NCBI RefSeq assembly: GCF_001954275.1 | Contig: NZ_MBEU01000053.1 | Location: forward strand, 62,001 to 126,000 | DNA length: 64,000 nt | Direction of reading: 5' to 3' | Source: Mycobacterium sp. IS-836 | GTDB taxonomy: Bacteria; Actinomycetota; Actinomycetes; Mycobacteriales; Mycobacteriaceae | Part shown: in pieces, positions 7,554 through 16,739 of the stretch | How the letters are laid out: each line of letters opens with the position of its first letter | How positions within the stretch are numbered: position 1 is the first letter of the stretch | Translations under genes and position numbers: made by a program | The notes under the pieces: model-generated | What the model saw: only the letters and a program-made list of their open reading frames with translations | What the model was told of the DNA's origin: nothing | Databases searched by the model: none

Positions 7554-9247
7554 GGCCAGGTCGACCAGGCGGGTTCGTCGGCGGTGACCGCCCGGCCGTA
7601 GCGCTGCAACGCCAGCGCGCGATAGTGACTCAAAATCGGGCCGGCGTCCGGCTGCATCTGTAGCGGCGGCAACGGGCCCAGCTGCGTCAGCGATGCGCCG
7701 CCGCGCGCCGGCGGGCCGGCGGCTGCCAGCGCTTCACCGGCGTCGATCAGCAGCGAAGGTGCGGCCGCGGATGCCCATTCGCCGACTTTGGCCGCCTGCG
7801 GTTCGGCATTGAAAGTCCCTCGCGCGCTGTGGTATTCGACCAGTTCGCTGATCAGCTCGGTGTTCTCCCATTCCCAGGCGACCGCGAAGGCACTGGCCAA
7901 GATCGGCGCCGAGACGTTGGTGGCCCAGCGTGATCTCGCGTCGGCGTCGGCGATCGAGTACCGCACCGAGTCGACCGCCAACGCGGCCGGCACCTTGAGC
8001 TCCGCGGCCTGTTCGAGTTTGGTCATACCGCGCCAATACTCTGGGGTGCCCACTTCGCCGCGCAGGATGCCGAGGCCCTCGGCCTGCCGCGCCTCGGTTT
8101 CCTGCAGCGTCTCGTCTGGGTCCCCCGAACTGTCGAACCCTAGGTCGGTCAATGCGTCAGCGCGCCACACGGTTCCGAGGTGGTTGTCGAGTTGCGCGTA
8201 CTGCAGCCAGCTGCTGCGCGGCGACGAGTCGAGCAGCTCGCGAGCCTGGGCGATGAGCTCGACCGCGTCCGGGAAGCGGCCCCAGAAGATCGCTATCCAG
8301 CTGCGCTGCAACAGGATACGGTGCAGGTACAGTGGCTTGCCCAGTTCACGCCACCGCCGCTCGGCGTGTCCCCAGCATTCGTCGGCCGCTTCCAATGCGC
8401 CTGAGGCCAGCCGGGTGAGTCCCAGGTACAGCCAGCACCGGGCCTCGTCGTGCGCTCGGGCGTATCGCGCGAGGATGGGCTGGGCCTCCGAGACCAGCTG
8501 CTCGGTCGTGGCGTGGTCGGCCGCCGACCAGCATGCCGCGGCACGTTCCAATTGTGTTCTGGCCGTGGCTAATTCCCATCCACGCGCCTGTGCGCGGGCT
8601 CCCGCGCGACGCAGCCACGGCTGCGCCTCGGACAACCGCCCGGTTTCCACGCAGAACCTGCCGTATGCGGTAGCCGCATCGATCCGGAGATGGTCCCCGG
8701 CCTCGCTGTCGCCGCCCAGGCGATCCGGATCCGCTACCGCGCCGAGCACGCGCTCCCACAAGGGAAGCGACTCGAGATGCAGGTCGTCGTCGCAGAGCGC
8801 GGTCGCGCACAGCAGTTGCCCATAGGTGAGCAGGTAGGCATGTTCGTCGGCGAGGTCGGTGAAATCGGTGTTCGAGTAGTCCAACGCCGCCAGCTCCTTC
8901 GCGGCGCCTTCGTGATCGCCGAGCGCCGCGGTCAGTCCCGTCTGCAGGAATTGGGCTCGCCGCGAGTACCGACGGATCATGTGCGCCACATCCGCGGCGG
9001 GCGCACCCGGTTGTGCGGAATAGGCGGCCAGGCAGTCGCGGATGCGCCGAATCGACTCGCGGACGCCATCATTCGCTCCCCGCGCCAGGTAGATCTCGCC
9101 AAGCTGCGCGAATGCCTCGAGCGCCAGATCGTCGCGATCCTCTTGCTCGATGCGGGGCAGCAACGACAGCAGCAGATCCCGCGCCGCGCCCTCGTCGGCG
9201 GCGAATGCCAGCTTGCGTGCGCGCTCCAACTCGGCCGGAATCGACAC
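7550..9247 (-). CDS. TPR-like helical-repeat protein paired with the CHAT protease
   Basis: 565 residues from GTG 9247 (first residues SIPAELERARKLAF). The body is a run of paired helices typical of tetratricopeptide or related alpha-solenoid repeats. The register is readable at LALEAFAQLGEIYLARG (about 42-58), ARCWLYLGLTRLASGALEAADECW (about 275-300) and the helices that follow. ATGs at 9255 and 9258 are out of frame, which supports the GTG. It is first in the minus-strand block and ends in an ATGA overlap with the CHAT gene. In other CHAT systems the TPR part binds a partner or ligand and holds the protease inactive. Here sensor and protease are on separate but coupled polypeptides. Confidence 0.8.
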   Translation of the reverse strand: MSIPAELERARKLAFAADEGAARDLLLSLLPRIEQEDRDDLALEAFAQLGEIYLARGANDGVRESIRRIRDCLAAYSAQPGAPAADVAHMIRRYSRRAQFLQTGLTAALGDHEGAAKELAALDYSNTDFTDLADEHAYLLTYGQLLCATALCDDDLHLESLPLWERVLGAVADPDRLGGDSEAGDHLRIDAATAYGRFCVETGRLSEAQPWLRRAGARAQARGWELATARTQLERAAACWSAADHATTEQLVSEAQPILARYARAHDEARCWLYLGLTRLASGALEAADECWGHAERRWRELGKPLYLHRILLQRSWIAIFWGRFPDAVELIAQARELLDSSPRSSWLQYAQLDNHLGTVWRADALTDLGFDSSGDPDETLQETEARQAEGLGILRGEVGTPEYWRGMTKLEQAAELKVPAALAVDSVRYSIADADARSRWATNVSAPILASAFAVAWEWENTELISELVEYHSARGTFNAEPQAAKVGEWASAAAPSLLIDAGEALAAAGPPARGGASLTQLGPLPPLQMQPDAGPILSHYRALALQRYGRAVTADEPAWSTWP

Positions 9248-9330
9248 GGCTGCATCATAAGTCTTGGCGGCGCAAACCCGGAGCGGCGGACGTGTGATCC
9301 GGCCACGTCCGCCGCCCGGAGTTCGACCGA

Positions 9331-9813
9331 TCAACCGCAGGTCACCTTGATGCTGAAGTCCTTGGTGACCATGCCGGCCATCGGGTTCTTCAAATCGGCG
9401 CCCTGCGCCTGGCCCGTGATGGTGTAGGTCTTACCGTCCACCGCCACGTTCGCCGAGCCGACCTTGGCGCCCATGCCGCTGCTGACCGACAGCGCGTTGC
9501 CGTCGACGACAAGGGCCAACGATTCGACCTTCGGCGTGGCCTCGTCGGTCATCACGACCGCCAGTGCCTGCTGGCCACCGCCGGTGGACCCGCTGCCGAT
9601 GTCGATCTTGCCGCCGGTTTTGACGCAGGTCACCGAGGCCGGGTTCAACCCCGCGAGGTCGCTGCCGCCGACCTTGACCTGGGCGCCGGTGCCGGTGGAG
9701 GCGCTGGGCGCGCCACTTGACCCCGTGCTGGCCGTGTGGCCGCCGCTCGAGCAGGCCACCAGCGCCGACGCGACGCCAAGGCCTCCAATCGCTGCCGCGA
9801 GAAGACGTTTCAC
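9331..9813 (-). CDS. LpqH-family (19 kDa antigen-like) lipoprotein
   Basis: 160 residues. Signal peptide MKRLLAAAIGGLGVASALVAC with the lipobox ending at Cys21. A Ser/Gly/Thr-rich linker follows (22-48), then the domain found in the mycobacterial 19 kDa antigen. It has two Cys (in SVTCVKTGG and the terminal KVTCG) and the shared phrases YTITGQAQGADLKNPM and KDFSIKVTC. Close in length and layout to LpqH (Rv3763) but at a different locus, so a paralogue. It is exported, lipidated and surface-anchored; the family includes TLR2 agonists. Divergent from the TTG-started gene at 9952, with 138 bases between them likely to hold both promoters. Confidence 0.88.
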   Translation of the reverse strand: MKRLLAAAIGGLGVASALVACSSGGHTASTGSSGAPSASTGTGAQVKVGGSDLAGLNPASVTCVKTGGKIDIGSGSTGGGQQALAVVMTDEATPKVESLALVVDGNALSVSSGMGAKVGSANVAVDGKTYTITGQAQGADLKNPMAGMVTKDFSIKVTCG

Positions 9814-9951
9814 TGGGATTTCCTTCCTTCATGCGCCGCCCTGTTGGCGTCGTCATGGGAGGAGTACAGAACGCCCGAATTGCTACCGATCCCAATTTTT
9901 CGGTGCAACCGGTAGGCTGCCTCGACGTGGCCCTACGAACGGAGGCAGCCG

Positions 9952-10332
9952 TTGCCGAAGGTGAAATGGCTGGGAAAGCCTGAGGCCCATGACTTTCCGG
10001 CCGCGGCCGACTATCTCGCCTTGCTCGCCGACCCGCACACCGTCGAAGAGCTGACCTATAGCCTGCAGACCTCCGACGTTGTGCACAAGAAGGCCAAGGA
10101 CATACTGCGGGCCGCCCAGCTGAGCCTGCTGCCGGTGGACAATCCACACGTCGCGTCCGATCTCTCCAAGATCAAAAAGGGTGAACCGCTCTCGCCCATC
10201 CTGCTGGTCCGCGGCGACTTCGCCACCGGCGTTCCGTTGCAGATCGCCGACGGCTACCACCGCGTGTGCGCGAGCTATCACACCGACGAGAACACCGACA
10301 TTCCCGTCGTCATAGTCGGCCGGCCGCAATGA
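9952..10332 (+). CDS. Small protein with ParB/sulfiredoxin-like fold signature
   Basis: 126 residues starting at TTG 9952, chosen because GGAGG lies at 9941-9945, seven bases upstream. The C-terminal half has the ParB N-domain-like pattern: PLSPILLVRGDF (about 79-90), then IADGYHR (98-104), then IPVVIV. DG-x-HR-type motifs are shared by ParB-like nucleases, sulfiredoxin and DNA-modification partners, but nothing else points to DNA partition. It ends in ATGA, overlapping the start of the enoyl-CoA hydratase by four bases. Function unknown; the overlap says only that the two are co-translated. Confidence 0.72.
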   Translation: MPKVKWLGKPEAHDFPAAADYLALLADPHTVEELTYSLQTSDVVHKKAKDILRAAQLSLLPVDNPHVASDLSKIKKGEPLSPILLVRGDFATGVPLQIADGYHRVCASYHTDENTDIPVVIVGRPQ

Positions 10333-11069
10333 TCGAGATCCAGACCGTCGGAACGGTGCGGGTGCTGGCCCTGTCTTCGGGCCGGGTCAACGCCCTCGAT
10401 GTCGAGCTACTGGAGGAGCTGACCGCCGCCGTCGGCGAGCTGTGGGATTCGGGCGCCGGCCCGCTCGTCGTCACCGGCGCGGGCCGGGTGTTCTGCGCCG
10501 GGGTCGACCTCAACCGCGTGCTGCAGGGCGGGGCCGACTACGCCGAGCGGTTGATCCCCGCGCTGTCCGACGCGTTCGTCGCGCTGTTCGGCTACCCCGG
10601 GCCGACCGTCGCCGCGATCAACGGCGCCGCGATCGCGGGCGGATGCGTGCTGGCATGTGCGTGCGACCGCCGCCTGATCGGCCCGGACGCGCAGATCGGG
10701 GCGACGGAGGTCCGCGTCGGGGTGCCGTTCCCGGCCGCCGCGCTCGAGGTCATCCGTCACGCGTGCGGCGATCACGCGGAGGAGGTGCTGCTCGGCGGCG
10801 GCCTCTATCGCGGCGGCGACGCTGTCGCCAGCGGACTTGCCCACCGCGTCGTCGCCGACGATCTCGTCGGGGCGGCCGTGGCGGAGGCGTCGGGCCTGGG
10901 TGAGATCTCGCCCGACGCCTATCGGCACACCAAAGCCCAGCTGAGGGCGCCCGTTCTGGCGCGGATCGGCGAGGCCGGCGAGATCGACCGCGAGGTGCGT
11001 GAGCTGTGGGGTGCCGAGCAGACCCGGACGCGCATCGCCGACTCGCTCGAGCGCTTACGGCGCCGCTGA
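10329..11069 (+). CDS. Enoyl-CoA hydratase/isomerase family protein (crotonase fold)
   Basis: 246 residues, typical crotonase length. Landmarks: GAGRVFCAGVDLNRVL (about 50-65) forming the first half of the oxyanion hole, and AAINGAAIAGGCVLACACDRRL (about 98-119) forming the second half. The usual Glu of hydratases after AGG is replaced by Cys/Val, so simple hydratase activity is doubtful; isomerase, hydrolase or lyase chemistry on an acyl-CoA is equally possible. The start ATG overlaps the upstream TGA. It converges on lucA with a single intervening base. Confidence 0.82.
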   Translation: MIEIQTVGTVRVLALSSGRVNALDVELLEELTAAVGELWDSGAGPLVVTGAGRVFCAGVDLNRVLQGGADYAERLIPALSDAFVALFGYPGPTVAAINGAAIAGGCVLACACDRRLIGPDAQIGATEVRVGVPFPAAALEVIRHACGDHAEEVLLGGGLYRGGDAVASGLAHRVVADDLVGAAVAEASGLGEISPDAYRHTKAQLRAPVLARIGEAGEIDREVRELWGAEQTRTRIADSLERLRRR

Positions 11070-11070
11070 G

Positions 11071-11910
11071 TTATTCGTCGTCGACCGCGACGCCGCCGCG
11101 GGTGCGCCGGCGGCGCATGCGGTGGGTGCCCTTGCCGGTGGGGCGGCGATTGCGCAGCCCGCCCGAGGTCTCCTCGGCGGCCGGCTCTTCCGTCGCTGCC
11201 TCTTCGGCTTTTTCGGTGGCGGCGGGCTCTTCGGCTTCCCCGGCCTCGACTGGCTCTTCAGCTTCTTCGGTTTCCGCGGTTTCTTCGGTTTCCGCGACCG
11301 GCTCGACCGTCTCGGCTTCTTCGGATTCTTCGGCCTCGTCTTCGGGCTCTTCGGCTTCTTCGTCGGCCTCGGACTCCGCTGCCTCGGTGTCCTCGGCGGC
11401 TTCGTCGGTCTCCTCGTCCTTCTTGCGACGACGCTTCTTGGGCTTCTTCGCCTTGATCGGTTTCGGCGGTGGCGGCGGCAATTCGGCGACGAACGACAGG
11501 TAGAAGGCGAAGATTCCGAGCAGGCCGATCGCGGCGGCGGCGCCGTAGATGCCGAACAGATACCGCCCCGCGGAGTCCAGGCTGAGCCAGATCTCGCTGA
11601 TCGCGGTACCGACGATCAGCACGCCCGCCAGCACGTGGGCCACGATCGACCAGACCCGCATGGACAGCGCCAGCTGCGGGGTGCCCAGCTCCGGCTTGCG
11701 GGTGCGCAGCAGGGTGAACACCACCGGCAGCGCGGCCAGCCCGATGAGCGCGCCCGACGCGATGCGGCCCGCCATCCCCAGTCCGCGCGTCATCTCGCCC
11801 GTCAGCTCGTACCAGCGGGGCAGCACGCAGAAGAAATAGAGGACGCCGGCACCGATCGAAAACAACAAGTGCCACGGTATGGCGACCTTGCGCCCCATAC
11901 GCCTCCTCAT
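11071..11910 (-). CDS. lucA: LucA-like membrane protein with long acidic tail
   Basis: 279 residues. Four hydrophobic helices in the first ~150 residues (around 12-32, 45-66, 85-105, 118-142) are followed by a proline run and a basic patch (KPIKAKKPKKRRRKK). Then comes a roughly 90-residue Glu/Ala-rich acidic region and a basic C-terminus. Position and orientation opposite tRNA-Ser, SRP RNA and the aminotransferase match Rv3723, which I recall as LucA, the factor that stabilises the Mce1 and Mce4 lipid importers. The tail looks longer than my memory of the M. tuberculosis protein (about 254 residues). Product acts in the inner membrane in fatty-acid and cholesterol uptake if orthologous. Confidence 0.75.
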   Translation of the reverse strand: MRRRMGRKVAIPWHLLFSIGAGVLYFFCVLPRWYELTGEMTRGLGMAGRIASGALIGLAALPVVFTLLRTRKPELGTPQLALSMRVWSIVAHVLAGVLIVGTAISEIWLSLDSAGRYLFGIYGAAAAIGLLGIFAFYLSFVAELPPPPPKPIKAKKPKKRRRKKDEETDEAAEDTEAAESEADEEAEEPEDEAEESEEAETVEPVAETEETAETEEAEEPVEAGEAEEPAATEKAEEAATEEPAAEETSGGLRNRRPTGKGTHRMRRRRTRGGVAVDDE

Positions 11911-11946
11911 GCTGATGGTGAGTCCTCGGCCGCACCGGGGACTAGC

Positions 11947-12035
11947 TGGCGGAGGATGCGGGATTTGAACCCGCGAGGGCTATTAACCCAACCCGCGTTC
12001 CAGGCGAGCGCCATAGGCCACTAGGCGAATCCTCC
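11947..12035 (-). tRNA. serV: tRNA-Ser, anticodon GGA
   Basis: Type II tRNA. The acceptor stem GGAGGAT (12035-12029) pairs with ATCCTCC (11957-11951), the discriminator is G (11950) and CCA is encoded (11949-11947). The anticodon stem CTCGC/GCGGG encloses the loop CTGGAAC with anticodon GGA at 12001-11999. A long variable arm (GGGTTAATAGCCC) and the GGTTCAAATCC T-arm complete a serine tRNA. It reads UCC and UCU codons. Position next to the SRP RNA is as in M. tuberculosis. Confidence 0.97.
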
Positions 12036-12114
12036 GTGGCCATGGTAGCCGAGTGCGCTACGGCCCCCACCGGTTGCACGTGGGTTACTCCGGGCCAGGT
12101 ATTACACTCGCGAT

Positions 12115-13560
<1,446 letters not shown>

Positions 13561-13605
13561 CGGCCAGTCGGGCCCGAGTCACCGGGCGTCGGTAGCCTGC
13601 TGAGC

Positions 13606-15414
13606 GTGGCCCTCTACCGCAAGTATCGACCGGCAACCTTCGCCGAAGTGGTGGGGCAGGAGCACGTCACCGAACCGCTGTCCATCGCCCTGGAAGCCGG
13701 CCGGATCAACCATGCGTATCTGTTCTCCGGGCCGCGCGGCTGTGGCAAGACGTCGTCCGCGCGCATCCTGGCCCGGTCGTTGAATTGTGCGCAGGGGCCG
13801 ACGGCCAACCCGTGCGGCGTGTGCGAATCCTGCGTGGCGCTGGCGCCCAACGCACCGGGCAGCATCGATGTGGTGGAGCTCGACGCGGCCAGCCACGGCG
13901 GCGTCGACGACACCCGCGAGCTGCGCGACCGCGCGTTCTATGCGCCGGCGCAGTCGCGCTACCGGGTGTTCATCGTCGACGAGGCGCACATGGTGACGAC
14001 GGCGGGCTTCAACGCGCTGCTCAAGATCGTCGAGGAACCCCCCGAACACCTCATCTTCATCTTCGCCACCACCGAACCGGAGAAGGTGCTGCCGACGATC
14101 CGCTCGCGCACCCATCACTACCCCTTCCGGTTGTTGCCGCCACGCACCATGCGGGCGCTGGTCGGGCGGATCTGCGAGCAGGAGGGCGTCGTCGTCGACG
14201 ATGCGGTGTATCCGTTGCTGATCCGCGCCGGCGGCGGTTCGCCGCGCGACACGCTGTCGGTGCTGGACCAGTTGGTGGCCGGGGCCGAGGGCCAGCACGT
14301 GACGTATCAGCGGGCGCTGGGCCTGCTGGGCGCCACCGATGTCGCCTTGATCGACGACGCCGTCGACGCGCTGGCTGCTTCGGATGCGGCCGCATTGTTC
14401 GGTGCGGTCGAGTCGGTGATCGACGCCGGCCACGACCCGCGGCGCTTCGCCACCGATTTGCTGGAGCGGTTCCGCGATCTCATTGTGCTGCAAGCGGTTC
14501 CGGATGCGGCGAGCCGCGGCGTGGTGGACGCCCCCGAGGACGTGCTGGATCGGATGCGCGAGCAAGCGGCGCGCATCGGGCCGGCGGCGCTGACGCGCTA
14601 CGCCGAGGTGGTGCAGGCGGGGCTAGGGGAGATGCGCGGCGCGACGGCGCCACGCCTGCTGCTCGAAGTGGTCTGCGCGCGACTGCTGCTGCCCTCGGCC
14701 AGCGATGCCGAGGCGGCGCTGCTGCAACGCGTCGAGCGGATCGAGACCCGGCTGGGCGTTTCCATCCCGGCGTCAGAGGCGACCGCCGCGCCGCCGGCCC
14801 CGCCGCGGGCCGCCGCGCCCAGCCCGCCGCCCAAGCGGGCAGCGGCGCCCAAGCCCGCCCCGGTCCCGGAACCGGCTCCACCGCCGCCACCCGAAGCCGC
14901 GCCCGAGCCGGTCCCTGAAGCGGTCCCTGAATCAGCCTCTGCCCCAGGCGAACTCAACGCGTCCGCGGTGCGAACCATGTGGCCGACGGTGCGGGACAAG
15001 GTGCGCCAGCGCAGCCGCACCACCGAGGTGATGCTCGCCGGGGCCACCGTCCGGGCGATCGAGGACAACACGTTGGTGCTCACCCACGCCTCGGCGCCGC
15101 TGGCCAAGCGGCTGTCCGAACAGCGCAACGCCGACGTCATCGCCGAAGCGCTCAAGGACGCGCTGGGGGTGAACTGGCGAGTGCGTTGTGAGGTCGGCGC
15201 GGCGGAACCCGGGCCGAGCGCCCCGCCGCCCGCCAAACCGGATCCCCCCGCGGACGAGCCCGCCCAAGCGGATTCGGCTCAGCGGGACGAAGAGGAACAC
15301 ATGCTCGCCGAAGCGGGGCGCGACGAGCCGTCGGCGCCGCGCCGCGACCCCGAAGAGGCCGCGCTCGAGCTGTTACAGAACGAGTTGGGCGCGCGCCGCA
15401 TCGACGGCGGCTGA
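13606..15414 (+). CDS. dnaX: DNA polymerase III subunits gamma and tau
   Basis: 602 residues from GTG 13606. Clamp-loader AAA+ ATPase: Walker A GPRGCGKTSSA (about 43-53), zinc-binding cysteines in NCAQG...NPCGVCESC (about 64-79), Walker B VFIVDEAH (about 122-129), and sensor 1 FATTEPEKV. Domain III ends near 370; a Pro/Ala-rich linker (about 390-450) and a tau-type C-terminal domain follow. The product loads the sliding clamp and tethers polymerase cores at the fork. Equivalent to Rv3721c. No evidence was seen of a programmed frameshift slippery site comparable to that of E. coli. It converges on the CFA-synthase-like gene. Confidence 0.96.
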   Translation: MALYRKYRPATFAEVVGQEHVTEPLSIALEAGRINHAYLFSGPRGCGKTSSARILARSLNCAQGPTANPCGVCESCVALAPNAPGSIDVVELDAASHGGVDDTRELRDRAFYAPAQSRYRVFIVDEAHMVTTAGFNALLKIVEEPPEHLIFIFATTEPEKVLPTIRSRTHHYPFRLLPPRTMRALVGRICEQEGVVVDDAVYPLLIRAGGGSPRDTLSVLDQLVAGAEGQHVTYQRALGLLGATDVALIDDAVDALAASDAAALFGAVESVIDAGHDPRRFATDLLERFRDLIVLQAVPDAASRGVVDAPEDVLDRMREQAARIGPAALTRYAEVVQAGLGEMRGATAPRLLLEVVCARLLLPSASDAEAALLQRVERIETRLGVSIPASEATAAPPAPPRAAAPSPPPKRAAAPKPAPVPEPAPPPPPEAAPEPVPEAVPESASAPGELNASAVRTMWPTVRDKVRQRSRTTEVMLAGATVRAIEDNTLVLTHASAPLAKRLSEQRNADVIAEALKDALGVNWRVRCEVGAAEPGPSAPPPAKPDPPADEPAQADSAQRDEEEHMLAEAGRDEPSAPRRDPEEAALELLQNELGARRIDGG

Positions 15415-15425
15415 TCCCTTTCGGG

Positions 15426-16739
15426 TCACGGCTGCCACCACGGCCGCAGCGGCAGCTCGTCGTCGCCCCATTCGTCGACGTTGGCCGCCAGCACGTGATG
15501 CAGTTGAAGGTTGTTGCGCTCGAAGGCCACTCGTGACGCCGCCATGTATAAGCCCCACACCTTGGCCGTGGGCAACCCGACCTCCTCGACCCCCTCGTCC
15601 CAGTGCTCGACCAGGTTGCGGCACCAGTCACGCAGCGTCATGGCGTAGTGATGCCGGAAGTTCTCCTCGTGCAACACCTCGAAACCGGCGTCCTGAATGT
15701 CGGTGACGATGCGGCCCGAACCGGTCAGCTCCCCGTCCGGGAACACGTAGCGGTCGGTGAACCCGCCGGCGAAGGGGGTCGACTTGTTGTCGTGCCGGGT
15801 GATGCAGTGATTGAGCAGCAGCCCGCCGGTGCGCAGCTTCGACTTCAGGAAGCCGAAATAGGCGGGGTAGTTCTTGACGCCGATGTGCTCGGTCAGCCCG
15901 ATGGAGGAAACGGCGTCGAACCCCGCCTCACCCACGTCGCGGTAGTCGGAGTGCCGGACCTCGGCCAGCTCCGCGAGCCCTTCGGCCTCGATCGCGTTTT
16001 TCGCCCACTTCGCCTGCTCGGCCGACAGGGTGGCGCCGACCGCCCGGACACCGCGGCGCGCGGCGTAGCGCACCATGCCGCCCCAGCCGCAGCCGACGTC
16101 GAGCAGCCGGTCGCCCGGTTGCAGCCGCAGCTTTTCGAAGATCAGCCGGTACTTGTTGTCCTGGGCCTCTTCCAGCGTCGCGTCGGCGGTGGGATAGACC
16201 GCGCAGGTGTAGGTCATCGACGGGCCCAGCACCCATTCGTAGAAGGTGTTGGACACGTCGTAGTGATGATGGATCGCCTCGGCGTCCCGGGTCTTGCTGT
16301 GCAGCACGCCGTCGGCGACCCGCCGCCACCGGGGCGGCGCCTCCTGCGGCGGCGGCGCGATCGGCAACAGATGCTCGACGCCGATCGAGCGGACCACGTT
16401 GGCGAGCACCCGCGCCGACGGACGCTTGAAGTTGACCCGGTCGGTCAGCGCCTTGAGCAGCGGGTACGGATCGCCGGGGTGCACGCCGTGCGCCTGCAGA
16501 TCACCCGAGACGTAGGCGCGGGCCAGGCCGAGTTCGCCGGGGGCCGTCGCCAGGTAGGTGGCACCGCGGGACGACCGCAGATCCAGGCCCAGCTCGGCTT
16601 CGTCGCTGCCGGCGGTGCTGCCGTCGTACGCGGTGAACTTCAGCGGCTGTCCCCCGGTGGCGGTGAAGATCTCCAGGATCTCCGCCATGCTCAATTTGCC
16701 CGACTTGGTGGGGCGTTCGGGCTCTCGTGTCGTTGTCAT
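15426..16739 (-). CDS. Cyclopropane-fatty-acid-synthase-family methyltransferase
   Basis: 437 residues. The N-terminal ~140 residues are the lipid-proximal region of the CFA synthases. The SAM-binding fold starts at YDVSNTFYEWVLGPSMTYTCAVY (about 150-172), with motif I DVGCGWGGMV (about 212-221). HIGVKNY and NHCITR supply the bicarbonate-site and active-site residues of the family. It methylates or cyclopropanates unsaturated acyl chains in membrane phospholipids. It starts at an ATGA overlap with the FAD-oxidase gene (16736-16739). Equivalent by position to Rv3720. The coupling with a flavoprotein suggests methylene transfer followed by reduction, as in 10-methyl fatty acid synthesis, rather than a plain cyclopropane product. 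Confidence 0.88.
   Translation of the reverse strand: MTTTREPERPTKSGKLSMAEILEIFTATGGQPLKFTAYDGSTAGSDEAELGLDLRSSRGATYLATAPGELGLARAYVSGDLQAHGVHPGDPYPLLKALTDRVNFKRPSARVLANVVRSIGVEHLLPIAPPPQEAPPRWRRVADGVLHSKTRDAEAIHHHYDVSNTFYEWVLGPSMTYTCAVYPTADATLEEAQDNKYRLIFEKLRLQPGDRLLDVGCGWGGMVRYAARRGVRAVGATLSAEQAKWAKNAIEAEGLAELAEVRHSDYRDVGEAGFDAVSSIGLTEHIGVKNYPAYFGFLKSKLRTGGLLLNHCITRHDNKSTPFAGGFTDRYVFPDGELTGSGRIVTDIQDAGFEVLHEENFRHHYAMTLRDWCRNLVEHWDEGVEEVGLPTAKVWGLYMAASRVAFERNNLQLHHVLAANVDEWGDDELPLRPWWQP

Noticed and set aside
11941..12040. tRNA-Ser as an integration site for a genomic island
   Set aside because: No integrase, no direct repeat of the tRNA 3' end and no phage gene seen in the window.
14760..14950. 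Programmed frameshift site in dnaX giving a short gamma form
   Set aside because: No A-rich slippery heptamer with downstream stem was seen in the Pro/Ala linker.
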